Source: Hyphomicrobiales bacterium
GTDB taxonomy: Bacteria > Pseudomonadota > Alphaproteobacteria > Rhizobiales > Ancalomicrobiaceae
NCBI GenBank assembly: GCA_021286855.1
Contig: JAJTBO010000001.1
Span: 62,001 to 126,000, forward strand
Length of the DNA stretch: 64,000 bases
Direction: 5' to 3'
In this document: piece after piece, positions 44,691-53,815 of the stretch
How the letters are laid out: every line of letters starts with the position of its first letter
How positions within the stretch are numbered: the stretch's first letter is position 1
The notes under the pieces: generated by a model
The model's input: only the letters and a program-made list of their open reading frames with translations
Databases searched by the model: none
What the model was told of the DNA's origin: nothing
Position numbers and translations under genes: made by a program

Positions 44691-46160
44691 TCAGAACAAC
44701 GAGCCCTGCGACGGCGGCGGATCGGCCTTGCGGCGGGGCTTCGCCGAGCGGCGGTTCGGTTCCGCTGGCGTCGTCGAGGCAGGCGTCGTGGGCGCAGGCG
44801 TATCGCCCGCCTCCGTCCGCGCCGCGATCCGGCCGTCGGCGAACTCCAGGACGAGCGCCCCGCTCGCCGCCGCCGCCGCCGCGCTCGCCAGCGCCCGCCC
44901 GCCGGGATCGCGGACCAGCGCGAAACCGCGCGCCAACACGCTGCGATAGGACAACGCCGAGAGCACCTGCGCCAGCCCGGCGAGGCGGTCGGCGCGCCGC
45001 TGCACGACGAGGCGAACCGCCCGATCGGCCCGATCGCCGAGGAGCCGCAGCCGTTCGCCCTCACGCCCGATCCGTTGCGTCACGAGCCCCGGCGAAAGAC
45101 GCCCCGAGACGCGGGCGAAGCGCGTCGCATGGACCCTCGTCGCCGCGTCCAGCGCCCGGCCGAGCCGACCGCCGGCGATGTCGAGGCGCTGACGCGCCGT
45201 CTCGATCATCGCCCGCGCCGACGGCAGCGCCCGACCGGCCGAGCGCAGTTCCGCCCGCTTCGCCTCCAACGACCGTCGCACCGCCCCGCCGAGCCGGCCG
45301 CCGAGGCTCTCCACCTGATCGAGGAGATCGGCGCGCACCGGCACGACCATCTCGGCCGCCCCCGTCGGCGTCGGCGCGCGCAGGTCGCTCGCGAGATCGA
45401 TCAGCGTCCAGTCGGTCTCGTGGCCGATCGCCGAGACGAGCGGGATCGGCGAAGCCGCCGCCGCCCGCACGACGATCTCTTCGTTGAAGCTCCACAGGTC
45501 TTCGAGGCTGCCGCCGCCGCGCGCCACGATCAGCACGTCCGGCCGCGGCGTCGGCCCCGATCCGTCGGCCGGCAGGGCTCCGAAGCCCTCGATCGCGTCG
45601 GCGACCTCGCGCGCCGAGGTCTCGCCCTGCACCCGGACCGGCCAGACGATCACCCGGACCGGGAAGCGATCGGAGATGCGATGCAGGATGTCGCGGATCA
45701 CCGCGCCGGTCGGCGAAGTGACGACTCCGACGACCTTGGGCAGGCGCGGCAAGGTCCGCTTGCGCGCCGGATCGAACAGGCCCTCGGCGGCGAGCTGTTT
45801 CTTGCGCTCCTCGAGCAGCGCCATCAGCGCGCCGATACCGGCCGGCTCGAGATTTTCGATGACGATCTGATACTTCGACGAGCCGGGGAAGGTGGTCAGC
45901 CGCCCGGTGGCGACGACCTCGAGCCCTTCCTGCGGCTTGAACTTGAGCTTCAGGAAACTGCCGCGCCAGATCACCGCGTCGATCTTGGCGTTGGCGTCCT
46001 TCAGCGAGAAATAGGCGTGGCCGGAGGAATGGGCCCCGCGCCAACCGGAGACCTCGCCGCGCACTCGGACCCAGCCGAACCCGTCCTCGATCGCCCGCTT
46101 CACCGCCTGCGAGAGCTCCGAGACGGAGAATTCGACGACGTTGGGCTGGGCGTCGGACAA
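44691..46160 (-). CDS. xseA: Exodeoxyribonuclease VII large subunit
   Basis: 489 residues from a TTG at 46160 ('GAGGA' ahead). The longer in-frame start at 46304 would lie inside the palindromic repeat, so it is rejected. N-terminal OB fold ('[25 protein letters not shown]', about 24-48) binds DNA, then the catalytic domain with '[14 protein letters not shown]', '[16 protein letters not shown]' and 'IGHETDWTL', then a long coiled coil. It degrades single-stranded DNA with the small subunit XseB, which is not in the window. The C-terminal tail is rich in Pro, Thr and basic residues. Confidence 0.94.
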   Translation of the reverse strand: MSDAQPNVVEFSVSELSQAVKRAIEDGFGWVRVRGEVSGWRGAHSSGHAYFSLKDANAKIDAVIWRGSFLKLKFKPQEGLEVVATGRLTTFPGSSKYQIVIENLEPAGIGALMALLEERKKQLAAEGLFDPARKRTLPRLPKVVGVVTSPTGAVIRDILHRISDRFPVRVIVWPVRVQGETSAREVADAIEGFGALPADGSGPTPRPDVLIVARGGGSLEDLWSFNEEIVVRAAAASPIPLVSAIGHETDWTLIDLASDLRAPTPTGAAEMVVPVRADLLDQVESLGGRLGGAVRRSLEAKRAELRSAGRALPSARAMIETARQRLDIAGGRLGRALDAATRVHATRFARVSGRLSPGLVTQRIGREGERLRLLGDRADRAVRLVVQRRADRLAGLAQVLSALSYRSVLARGFALVRDPGGRALASAAAAAASGALVLEFADGRIAARTEAGDTPAPTTPASTTPAEPNRRSAKPRRKADPPPSQGSLF

Positions 46161-46260
46161 GGTCGATTCCTCGGTCGAACGAAGGGACGGGGGAGGGTGA
46201 CGGCGCGGCGCGCGCCCGTCAAGGCGGCGACGGGGCGAAGCGGGTCGGGGAAGCGCCGCC

Positions 46261-46385
46261 GTGCGCGATGGCTCGAGACGCCGCCAGCGGCGGCTCCTCA
46301 CCATGAGGCATAAGTATTTGTCGGAATTATAAAAAGCGCCTCATGGTGAGGAGGCGCGCAGCGCCGTCTCCAGCCATCGCGCACC
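46261..46385. repeat. Long intergenic palindromic repeat, copy 2
   Basis: About 125 bp, same build as the copy at 35720: outer arms GTGCGCGATGGCTCGAGACG and GCCATCGCGCAC, inner arms CTCCTCACCATGAGGC / GCCTCATGGTGAGGAG, and a centre containing TATTTGTCGGAATTATAAAA. Differences between the copies are mirrored on both arms (CAGCATG/CATGCTG against CACCATG/CATGGTG), a sign that pairing is conserved. It lies between divergent xseA and rsmE. Confidence 0.85.
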
Positions 46386-46483
46386 GCGTCGAAACCTCGT
46401 CCGGCCCGCCCGCGCCCTCGCCCTGCCGCCGCCTGCATGCCCGTGCTATGACGAACCGTCACCCAGCCGAAGAGCCGAAGCCG

Positions 46484-47230
46484 ATGGCCCGCTATGATTT
46501 CCGCCTGCAACGCCTTCATCTCCGCGCGCCTCTCGCCGAGGCCGCCGACGTCGAGCTCGACCGCGAACAGGCGAACTATCTCCTCAACGTGCTGCGCATG
46601 GGCGAGGGCGACCGCCTGCTCGTCTTCAACGGCGAGGACGGCGAATGGCTGGCCCATGTCGCGCCCGCCGGTCGGCGCGCCTGCCGGCTGACCCTCGTCG
46701 AGAAGGTGCGAGAGCAGACCCCGACGCCGGATCTCGACTGGCTGTTCGCGCCGCTGAAACACGCCCGCCTCGACTACATGGTGCAGAAGGCGGTGGAGAT
46801 GGGGGCGGGACGCCTGCGCCCGGTGATCACCCGCCACACTCAGGTGACACGGATCAACACCGAGCGGATGCAGGCCAACGTCGTCGAGGCGGCGGAGCAG
46901 TGCGGCGTCATCTCGCTGCCGAGCGTCGCCGAGCCGGAGACGCTCGACCAACTCCTCGACACGTGGCCCGTCGACGACGCCGGTCGCCGCATCCTCTTCT
47001 GCGACGAACACGAAGAGACGACCAACCCGCTGAAGATCCTCGCCGGCCTGGAGCGCGGTCCGCTCGCGGTGCTGATCGGCCCCGAGGGCGGCTTCTCGAA
47101 GGAGGAGCGCGCTGCGTTGCGTGCGAAGCCCTTCGTCACGCCGATCCCGCTCGGCCCCCGCATCCTGCGCGCCGACACCGCCGCCGTGGCGGCGCTGGCG
47201 GTCGTCCAGGCGAGCCTCGGCGACTGGTAG
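46484..47230 (+). CDS. rsmE: 16S rRNA (uracil1498-N3)-methyltransferase RsmE
   Basis: 248 residues from the ATG at 46484; an in-frame ATG at 46448 would add 12 residues. N-terminal PUA-like domain ('[16 protein letters not shown]' type) and C-terminal SPOUT knot with '[20 protein letters not shown]', '[12 protein letters not shown]' and '[13 protein letters not shown]', which form the SAM site. It modifies 16S rRNA. It abuts the oppositely oriented gshA stop, with no intergenic space. Confidence 0.95.
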   Translation: MARYDFRLQRLHLRAPLAEAADVELDREQANYLLNVLRMGEGDRLLVFNGEDGEWLAHVAPAGRRACRLTLVEKVREQTPTPDLDWLFAPLKHARLDYMVQKAVEMGAGRLRPVITRHTQVTRINTERMQANVVEAAEQCGVISLPSVAEPETLDQLLDTWPVDDAGRRILFCDEHEETTNPLKILAGLERGPLAVLIGPEGGFSKEERAALRAKPFVTPIPLGPRILRADTAAVAALAVVQASLGDW

Positions 47231-48601
47231 TCACATCTCGGTCGTGCGCAGCACCCGGTCGAGGTCGCGGCCGTTCGCCTCGAAGTCGGCGATCAGCCGC
47301 TCGGCGAAGGTCTTGCCCGAGGCGACGATCTCGTCGAGCACGTCGAGATGGACGGCCTCGTCGCGCCCCTCGGCGTCGCGCCGTCCGCGTCGCTTCAAGC
47401 CCTCGCGCGAGATCGCCAGCGCCTCGCGCGCCACCTCGCGCACGGTCCGATCCCGGAACGGCGTGGCGAGCGCCGAGCGCGGAACCGCGTCGCGCAGGGC
47501 CTGACGTTCCTCCGCCGTCCAATCGGCGACGAGCCGGCCGGCCGCGTCGAGCGCTTCGGCATCGTAGAGAAGGCCCACCCAGAAGGCCGGCAGCGCCGCG
47601 ACATGGGCGCGCGGGCCCGCGTCGGCGCCGCGCATCTCGAGGTAGCGCTTCAGCCGCACTTCGGGGAAGAGCGTGCCGACGTGGTTCACCCAGTCGCCCA
47701 TCTCCGGCACGACGCCGGGCAGCCGCTCGGCGAGCGCCCCGTCCATGAACTGCCGGAAGGTCGTCCCCGTCACGTCGTGATAGGTCGCGCCGCGCTTGAC
47801 GAAATACATCGGCACGTCGAGCGCCCAGTCGACGTAGGACCCGTAGCCGAAGCCGGGTTCGAAGGCCTGCGGCAACATGCCGGTGCGGTTTCCGTCGGTG
47901 TCGCGCCAGATCTCCGAGCGGGTCGAGAGGAACCCGGTCGGCCGCCCGTCGAGGAAGGGCGAGGCGGCGAACAGCGCGGTGGCGATCGGCTGCAGGGCGA
48001 GGCCGACCCGCATCTTCGTCGCCATGTCGGCTTCGCTCGAGAAATCGAGGTTCACCTGCACCGTCGAGGTGCGGAACATCATGTCGAGGCCGCGCGTGCC
48101 GACCTTCGGCATATAGTTCATCATGATCCGATAGCGCGACTTCGGCATGATCGGCGTCTCGGCGAGCCGCCACTTCGGCGACGTTCCGAGCCCCGAGAAG
48201 CCGAGGCCGAGCGGCTCGGCGACCGCCGCGACGTCGGCGAGGTGCTGCGCGAGCTCGCTCGCCGTCGCATGGACGTCGTCGACCGGCGCGCCGGACAGTT
48301 CGAACTGCCCGCCCGGCTCCAGGCTGATCGCGCCGCCGCCGTGGTCGTCGGCGAGGCCGATGATCGCTTCGCCGTCGAAGATCGGCTCCCAACCGGTCCG
48401 CGCCTGGAGGCCCTCGAGCAGCGCCCGAATGCCGGCCGCGCCGTCATAGGCGACGGCCGAACCGTCGGCGCGGTGGAACGGAAACTTCTCGTGTTCGGCG
48501 CCGAGCCGCCACCGCTCGGCCGGTTTCTCGCCGGCCGCGATCCATCGGACGAGGTCGTCGCGGCTCTCCAGGGGGCGGTCATCGGTGGTGTCGCGAGCCA
48601 T
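47231..48601 (-). CDS. gshA: Glutamate-cysteine ligase (plant/alphaproteobacterial type)
   Basis: 456 residues from the ATG at 48601. Starts with 'WRLGAEHEKFPF', the ATP and glutamate-binding start of GCS2-type enzymes, followed by 'GGAISLEPGGQFELSGAP' and 'MPKVGTRGLDMMFRTSTVQVNLDF' (about 172-195). It joins glutamate and cysteine in the first step of glutathione synthesis. Length fits the plant-like class. Convergent and directly touching rsmE. gshB is not in the window. Confidence 0.94.
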   Translation of the reverse strand: MARDTTDDRPLESRDDLVRWIAAGEKPAERWRLGAEHEKFPFHRADGSAVAYDGAAGIRALLEGLQARTGWEPIFDGEAIIGLADDHGGGAISLEPGGQFELSGAPVDDVHATASELAQHLADVAAVAEPLGLGFSGLGTSPKWRLAETPIMPKSRYRIMMNYMPKVGTRGLDMMFRTSTVQVNLDFSSEADMATKMRVGLALQPIATALFAASPFLDGRPTGFLSTRSEIWRDTDGNRTGMLPQAFEPGFGYGSYVDWALDVPMYFVKRGATYHDVTGTTFRQFMDGALAERLPGVVPEMGDWVNHVGTLFPEVRLKRYLEMRGADAGPRAHVAALPAFWVGLLYDAEALDAAGRLVADWTAEERQALRDAVPRSALATPFRDRTVREVAREALAISREGLKRRGRRDAEGRDEAVHLDVLDEIVASGKTFAERLIADFEANGRDLDRVLRTTEM

Positions 48602-48745
48602 GGTCGGTTCCGGCTGGGGTCGGGGCGGCGCAACATACAGAGCGCGCCCGCCGCCGACAAATGCGAATTCCTGATCGAAGCCGGACACACGATTGACGGA
48701 TCGCGTCCTTCTCCCGATTTGACGCCGCCGTGGCGGCGGAGGATG

Positions 48746-49561
48746 ATGGCCGAACGAATTCCGGGTCGGGCGGTCGAGATGAACGAAGCTCTGAATACGC
48801 TGGCGAAATTGATGGACCCGGCGAAGTTTTCCGAGACCCTCGCCTCGGCCGGGGTGGCGGCCGAGCAGGGCCGCGCCGCCTTCGACGCGCTGTGGCCGGC
48901 GCTGGCCGCCACGATGCGCCGCCGCGCCGCCGATCCGCGCGGCCTCGCCGAGATGATGGGTCTGGTCAAGCCGAAGCCGGACTTCGCCGCGTCCTTGCCG
49001 GGCGGCGAGGCGCTCGGCCGTCTGTTCGGCTCGCGCGAGGTCACGGCGGCGGTGATCGACACGGTCGCCGCCACCTCAGGCGTCGATCGCCGCGTCTTGG
49101 AGATCGCCCTGCCGCTCGCCACCGAGCAGACCATGGCGGCCTTCGCCGAAACGCTGAAGGCCAATCCGCTCACCGAGGCGCTCGCGCCCCTCGTCGAGCC
49201 GAAGCCGCGCAGCGCGCCGACCCTCGACGAGATCCTGACCGACACCATCGGCCCCAACACGTCGCGCCTCGTCGGCGAGACGTTGAAGAAGACGCCCAAT
49301 CCGATCGGACCGACCAACGTCTTCGGCGAGATCCTCGGCGAGTTCCTGCGCGGCTTCAACAACGGTGGGCCGCCGATCGACGAGCCGGTCGCGCCGGAAG
49401 ACGAGGTGCCGCCGCCCGGGCGGACCGTCGGCCGGCTGTTCGAAGCCGGCCGCTTCGCCCAGTCGGAACAGCAGAAGGCGATCGAGGCGATCCTCGACCG
49501 CTTCTGGGCGGATGCGGCGGAGCTCGCCGCCGCATCGAAGGCCGGCGACGCTCCGGCCTGA
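48746..49561 (+). CDS. Conserved hypothetical protein, helical, DUF937-like
   Basis: 271 residues from the ATG at 48746; ATGs at 48743 and 48779 are alternatives ('GGCGGAGG' lies just ahead of the first two). No signal peptide. Two helical regions, 'LAKLMDPAKF...WPALAATMRRRA' and 'GSREVTAAVIDTVAATSGVD...LPLATEQTMAAF', resemble the DUF937 pattern repeated. The C-terminal half is Pro-rich with 'GPTNVFGEILGEFLRGFN'. Function unknown. It divides the divergent gshA promoter from a DUF1127 gene that ends immediately after it. Confidence 0.7.
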   Translation: MAERIPGRAVEMNEALNTLAKLMDPAKFSETLASAGVAAEQGRAAFDALWPALAATMRRRAADPRGLAEMMGLVKPKPDFAASLPGGEALGRLFGSREVTAAVIDTVAATSGVDRRVLEIALPLATEQTMAAFAETLKANPLTEALAPLVEPKPRSAPTLDEILTDTIGPNTSRLVGETLKKTPNPIGPTNVFGEILGEFLRGFNNGGPPIDEPVAPEDEVPPPGRTVGRLFEAGRFAQSEQQKAIEAILDRFWADAAELAAASKAGDAPA

Positions 49562-49918
49562 TCACGCGATCGAGCGTTGTCCGTCGACGTTGTCGCCTTC
49601 CACGATCGTCGCGCCGCCCTCGCGCAGCGCCCTCAGCGTCTCGCGACGCTGGGCGCGGAAGGCCGCGCGCCGCTCCACCGCCAGGATCCTGAGCCGGGTC
49701 GACGGGTCGTCGAGGAGCGGCATCGACAACGCCGCCGCGACGTCGCCCGGAGTCAGGCCGATGTCGCGCAACATGTGTTCGTCGAAGCCGAGCATGTCGC
49801 GCACCACACGGCGATGGCGGTAGGTCGTCCAACCGCGTGCGAAGACCGCCTTGCCGTTCGCGATCGCGCCCGAAAGGCCGGCGAGAAGGGCGGAGGGGAA
49901 GCTCTTCGAACGGGGCAT
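49562..49918 (-). CDS. DUF1127 domain protein
   Basis: 118 residues from the ATG at 49918 ('AGGAGA' ahead). The DUF1127 pattern 'YRHRRVVRDMLGFDEHMLRDIGLTPGDV' region spans about 42-70; the remaining C-terminal part is basic and helical. Most members are 45-60 residues and affect RNA or phosphate metabolism in Alphaproteobacteria; this longer form is not characterised to my knowledge. It is divergent from a LysR gene, an arrangement I recall from other Hyphomicrobiales. Confidence 0.85.
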   Translation of the reverse strand: MPRSKSFPSALLAGLSGAIANGKAVFARGWTTYRHRRVVRDMLGFDEHMLRDIGLTPGDVAAALSMPLLDDPSTRLRILAVERRAAFRAQRRETLRALREGGATIVEGDNVDGQRSIA

Positions 49919-50064
49919 GGGACTCTCCTGTGGTCGCTCCGTTTTCGCGTGGTCGCCGCCCGATGACGAAACGACCGCCGAATCGGACGATTCGGCGGCG
50001 CGTTGAAGGGTTGCGACCGGAACGAGCGCACCATGCCCGGTTTCGATTGATCGATCCAACGAAT

Positions 50065-50080
50065 GTTCGTAATTTCGAAC
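50065..50080. promoter_or_regulatory. Palindrome between DUF1127 and LysR genes, probable LysR operator
   Basis: GTTCGTAATTTCGAAC: perfect 5 bp arms around a 6-base AT-rich centre, 27 bp before the LysR start in the 188 bp divergent gap. Position and symmetry suit autoregulation and control of the DUF1127 gene. Confidence 0.5.
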
Positions 50081-50106
50081 TTCAAAAATTTTGATGGAGG
50101 GCCGAG

Positions 50107-50991
50107 ATGCCCGCGACCCTCGACCTCGACCAGTTGAAGACCTTCGTCGCCATCGCCGAGACCGGTTCGTTCACCCGCGCCGCCGATCGCGTCGCCAAGA
50201 CCCAGTCGGCGGTGTCGATGCAGATGCGTCGGCTGGAGGAGCGGGTCGGCAAACCGATCTTCGCCCGCGACGGGCGCGGGTCGCGGCTGTCGGAAGACGG
50301 CGACCGCCTGCTCGCCTACGCCCGCCGCCTGCTGCGCCTCAACGACGAGACCCTCGCCGCCTTCGAGGAGGCCGAGCTCACCGGCCGCGTCCGCCTCGGC
50401 ACGCCGGACGACTACGCCGACCGCTTCCTGCCGGAGATCCTCGCCCGCTTCGCCGCCTCCAACCCGCGCGCCGAGGTGACGGTGGTCTGCGCGCCGACCC
50501 CGGCGCTGGTCGACGCGATCACGGCGGGCGACCTCGACGTCGCGATCATCACCCACGTCCGCGAGAAGGGGCCGGCCGAGATCATCCGACGCGAGCCCCT
50601 GCTCTGGGTCGGATCGCAGCGCCATGCCGCGCACGATCTCGATCCGTTGCCGGTGGCGCTCGGCCGTCCGACCTGCGACTGGCGTCGCGCCGCGCTCGAC
50701 GGGCTCGAGACCGCCGGCCGGCGTCATCGTCTGCTCTACGTGTCGTGGAATTCGACCGCCGTCGGCGCGGCGGTCCTCGCCGGACTGGCGATTTCGGTGT
50801 TGCCGGAATCGGCGCTGCGTCCCGGCATGCGGGTGCTCGGCGAACGCGAGGCTCTGCCGCGCCTGCCGATGGTCGAGATCGGGCTTCTGCGTTCGCGCGA
50901 GCGGCCGACCGTCGTCGTCGAAGCGCTCACCGGCCACATCGTCTCGTCGCTCGACAATCTCTCGGCGACGCAGTTCGCGACCGTCGATTGA
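50107..50991 (+). CDS. LysR-type transcriptional regulator
   Basis: 294 residues, 'GGAGGG' ahead. HTH at about 8-66 ('GSFTRAADRVAKTQSAVSMQMRRLEE') and effector domain at about 90-285. It is divergent from the DUF1127 gene, with a palindrome between them. Target and effector are unknown, but the partner gene suggests a general or stress-linked role. Confidence 0.92.
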   Translation: MPATLDLDQLKTFVAIAETGSFTRAADRVAKTQSAVSMQMRRLEERVGKPIFARDGRGSRLSEDGDRLLAYARRLLRLNDETLAAFEEAELTGRVRLGTPDDYADRFLPEILARFAASNPRAEVTVVCAPTPALVDAITAGDLDVAIITHVREKGPAEIIRREPLLWVGSQRHAAHDLDPLPVALGRPTCDWRRAALDGLETAGRRHRLLYVSWNSTAVGAAVLAGLAISVLPESALRPGMRVLGEREALPRLPMVEIGLLRSRERPTVVVEALTGHIVSSLDNLSATQFATVD

Positions 50992-51002
50992 TGCCGAGCG
51001 CA

Positions 51003-51029
51003 CGAAGTTTCGACCTGCTCGAAACTTCG
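51003..51029. terminator. Perfect hairpin between convergent genes
   Basis: CGAAGTTTCGA/TCGAAACTTCG, 11 bp perfect stem with a CCTGC loop, between the LysR stop and the stop of the minus-strand gene. Likely a shared transcript end, though no T run follows on either strand. Confidence 0.5.
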
Positions 51030-51047
51030 CGTGACGGCCAGGAAGCT

Positions 51048-51530
51048 TCAGCGGAAGGCGCTGCCGAGCGCGTTGACCCGGTCGGAGGCGTTGGTGTCGG
51101 TCTTGCGCGACGACATCGCGCCTTCGCCGTTCATGTTCTCGGCGAAGGGCAGCTCGCTCTTGGAGATCGCGCCCTTGAGGCGGGTTCCCTCCGGTCCGAC
51201 CTCGTAGACCAGGACGCGGCCGTCGCGCATGTCCTTGTACATCACCGTCGGCGCGCTGCCGCGGGATCCACCGTCGACGGCGCCGTTCGGGATCGCGACG
51301 GCCGGAACGGGGATGGTCCGCGCCGCGCCGAACTCCCAGATCACGCCGATCGCGATCGCCGCGCCGATCGCCACCGCGATCGCGATGAGGACATAGCCGA
51401 GCGAACCGTTCGAGGCCGGCTTCGAGGCCGCGCCGTGGGCGTGCGCCGGGGTCTTGGCCGGCGTCGGTCGACGGGCCGGCGCGGGCCGTACGGCGACGGA
51501 CCGGGGCAATGGGCGTGCGGTGGCGACCAT
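51048..51530 (-). CDS. Hypothetical single-pass membrane protein
   Basis: 160 residues, 'GGAGA' ahead. N-terminal 42 residues are Pro/Ala/Arg-rich, one membrane helix follows (about 43-66, 'LGYVLIAIAVAIGAAIAIGVIW'-like), then a polar C-terminal domain with 'RDGRVLVYEVGPEGTRLKGAISKSEL' region. The basic start suggests the N-terminus is inside. No family recognised. Separate from its neighbours, function unknown. Confidence 0.72.
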   Translation of the reverse strand: MVATARPLPRSVAVRPAPARRPTPAKTPAHAHGAASKPASNGSLGYVLIAIAVAIGAAIAIGVIWEFGAARTIPVPAVAIPNGAVDGGSRGSAPTVMYKDMRDGRVLVYEVGPEGTRLKGAISKSELPFAENMNGEGAMSSRKTDTNASDRVNALGSAFR

Positions 51531-51612
51531 GGCGAAATCTCCCTTTGGCGACCATTTTGGACCGCCAACCCCTTCGGGAGGGTAAAGCCGACATTTTTTC
51601 CGGGATGTTTTC

Positions 51613-52515
51613 TCAGCGTCGGAGCACGAAGAGATTGCCCGACAGCACGGCGAGGAGCCCGACGACCGCCGGCGCGCTCCATTGATAACCTTCGAACACC
51701 GTCGAGATGGCCAGGGCGAACACCGGGAACATCACCGTCGAATAGCCCGCGCGCGCCGCGCCGATCCGCCCGAGCAACGTCAGATAGGCCCAGAACGCCG
51801 CGACCGACGAGACGAGCGACAGCCACAGCAAGGACCCGACCCACGGGACCGAGAGGTCGACGCCGAAGCCGGCGCCGGAGATCAGCGTGGCGACGCCCAG
51901 AATGCCGACCGCCCAGGTCATCCCCCAGGCGGTGGCCGAGATCACCGGCGCGCCGCGCTTCTGGATCGCCGTCGACAACATGTTGCCGGTGCAGAAGAAG
52001 GTCGTGCCGAGGACGCACAGCGCCAGGCCCGTCGCCGCCGCCGCGTCGAAGTCGGCCCCGGCGATGCGCGGCCAGAACATCGCCGCGACGCCGGAAAATC
52101 CGAGCAGGCCGCCGATCAGAACCCGCGGCGCGATCCTCTGGCCGAAGATCGCCCGGCCCATCAGGAGATTGATCACCGAGGCGAGCGAGAAGACGACCGA
52201 CAGGAGGCCCGAAGGCAGCCCCTTGGCGCCGTGATAGAAGAGATCGAAGTTCATCGAGAAGATGAAGAAGCCCATCGCCGCGAAGCCGAGATGCAGCCGC
52301 CACGGAAACCGCACCGGCAGCCGCTTCACCGCCACCCACCCCCACATCACCGTCGCCGACAGGACGAAGCGCCAGAACAGCGCCGGCTCCGCCGCGACGG
52401 TGGCGACCTGCGCCTTCATCGCGATCCAACTGGTCGACCAGGCGAACACCGTCACCGCATAGAGCGTCGCCTCGAACGCTCCGAAACGTCCGGCGGAGGG
52501 GGAAACGGTGGACAT
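51613..52515 (-). CDS. DMT-superfamily transporter (EamA type)
   Basis: 300 residues from the ATG at 52515; the frame continues upstream without an RBS. Ten membrane helices in two EamA repeats, the first starting 'YAVTVFAWSTSWIAMK'. Usually exporters of amino acids or small metabolites, or nucleotide-sugar carriers; substrate cannot be told. Not obviously linked to its neighbours. Confidence 0.9.
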   Translation of the reverse strand: MSTVSPSAGRFGAFEATLYAVTVFAWSTSWIAMKAQVATVAAEPALFWRFVLSATVMWGWVAVKRLPVRFPWRLHLGFAAMGFFIFSMNFDLFYHGAKGLPSGLLSVVFSLASVINLLMGRAIFGQRIAPRVLIGGLLGFSGVAAMFWPRIAGADFDAAAATGLALCVLGTTFFCTGNMLSTAIQKRGAPVISATAWGMTWAVGILGVATLISGAGFGVDLSVPWVGSLLWLSLVSSVAAFWAYLTLLGRIGAARAGYSTVMFPVFALAISTVFEGYQWSAPAVVGLLAVLSGNLFVLRR

Positions 52516-52649
52516 GACACCTCTTGCGATCCGGCCGACGCCGGAAGGGGCGCGAGGCGAGGGGGACGGGAGGCTCGACGATCCTTCGGCCGGGCCCGCC
52601 CGGTCCAGCGAAAATTGGTGATCGGTTCGATGAGCCGCGTTGATGAGCC

Positions 52650-53117
52650 TCAGTCGGCTCCACCGCCGCCGCCGTCTCCTCCTCCGCCGTCTCCACCTCC
52701 ACCGTCGCCGGAACCGCCGTCGAAGCCGCCGCCGAAGCCGCCGAAGCCGCCGTCGCTGGCGGCGCTGCCGTCCGCTCCGTCGGGCGCGTCGAGGCTCGGT
52801 TCGCCGGTCTCGGCGGGATCGTGGCCGCCGTCTTCCGCCGCCTCCCGCTCGATCCGCTCCGCATGGGCGACGCCGGCCGCCACCGCGAGCGCGCCTCCGG
52901 CCGCCGCGGCCGCCGCAGCCGCGCCCGAAGACGCCGGCTCGTCCGACCGCGCCGGAGGCGCGTCCGTCGGCGCATCCGAGAACATCGGAAGGTCGGACGT
53001 CCGCGCCGCGCGCCGCACGTCCTTCGGCGTCTCGTCCTTCGAGCGCTCGACGACCGCCGGGCGCGTCTCGCGCCGGTTTCGCCCGCCGCCGAACAACCAC
53101 GCGAACAATCCCGACAT
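52650..53117 (-). CDS. Hypothetical protein with a Gly/Asp-rich tail
   Basis: 155 residues, 'GGAGGGG' ahead. Begins 'MSGLFAWLFGGGRNRR', a short amphipathic start, then a charged region, an Ala-rich stretch (about 84-105) and a final 40 residues almost wholly Gly, Asp and Phe ('GGFGGFGGGFDGG'). The glycine tail resembles those of small membrane-associated proteins such as the TPM-domain group, but no domain is seen. The only solid evidence is the RBS and position; translation is likely, not certain. Confidence 0.6.
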   Translation of the reverse strand: MSGLFAWLFGGGRNRRETRPAVVERSKDETPKDVRRAARTSDLPMFSDAPTDAPPARSDEPASSGAAAAAAAAGGALAVAAGVAHAERIEREAAEDGGHDPAETGEPSLDAPDGADGSAASDGGFGGFGGGFDGGSGDGGGGDGGGGDGGGGGAD

Positions 53118-53143
53118 GGCCCCTCCGTCGTCGCCGTCCGCCC

Positions 53144-53815
53144 TCAGCCGACGACGATCAGATGCAGCGAGCGCGGTCCGTGCGCGCCGAGCAGCATCGT
53201 CTGTTCGATGTCGCCGGAGCGCGACGGACCGGTGATCATGTTGAGGGCGCGCGGCATCCGCCCCTCGCCCCAGATCGACCGCACCCGCGCCCAGACGCTC
53301 TCGTAGTCGCCGACCATTTCATCGCAGCGGACCACGACGAGATGATGTTCGGGCAGAAAATTGAGCGTCGTCGGGTTGTCGCGCCCCGAGGCGAGCGCCA
53401 CCGTGCCGGTCTCCGCGATACCGGCGAGCGCATGGCTGAGCCCGACCAGATCGGTCCCATCCGATGGTCCGACGGCGACGGTGAGCTGCGGCTCGCTGTC
53501 GAACGGCAGGGCCGCGAGGCGCGGATCCTCGCCGCGCCGAACCGCCTGCGGCAGGTTCTTCGAGCGCAGGTAGTCGGCGACCGCCTTCGGTACCTCGGCG
53601 TCGGAGGCGACGCGGACGACCGAGGCGAAGACGCTCTCCGCCTTCTCGGTGAAGAGGGCGACGCGCTCCTCGCCTTCGAGCTTGGCGCGCCCCGGCACGA
53701 TGCCCGTCGGGTGAGCGGCGAGCCGCTCGGCGACGGTGGCGCGACGGCCGCTGTCGTCCTGGCGCGAGGCGTTGGCTCGGCGGATCTTGGAGAGAATGGT
53801 GTCGCGCCCGGTCAC
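53144..53815 (-). CDS. lutC: L-lactate utilization protein LutC (LUD domain)
   Basis: 223 residues with a GTG start overlapping the lutB stop (GTGA). LUD-domain protein: 'RDTILSKIRRAN' at the start and 'GIAETGTVAL', 'HHLVVV' and 'ARVRSIWGEG' later. In LutABC the three proteins together oxidise L-lactate to pyruvate. Last gene of gntR-lutABC. Confidence 0.92.
   Translation of the reverse strand: MTGRDTILSKIRRANASRQDDSGRRATVAERLAAHPTGIVPGRAKLEGEERVALFTEKAESVFASVVRVASDAEVPKAVADYLRSKNLPQAVRRGEDPRLAALPFDSEPQLTVAVGPSDGTDLVGLSHALAGIAETGTVALASGRDNPTTLNFLPEHHLVVVRCDEMVGDYESVWARVRSIWGEGRMPRALNMITGPSRSGDIEQTMLLGAHGPRSLHLIVVG

Noticed and set aside
46304-46304. Upstream start for xseA at 46304
   Set aside because: It would translate through half of the palindromic repeat; the TTG at 46160 with an RBS fits the family start.
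44052-46313. A 753-codon plus-strand frame
   Set aside because: Antisense to xseA and the SDR gene; highly biased composition.
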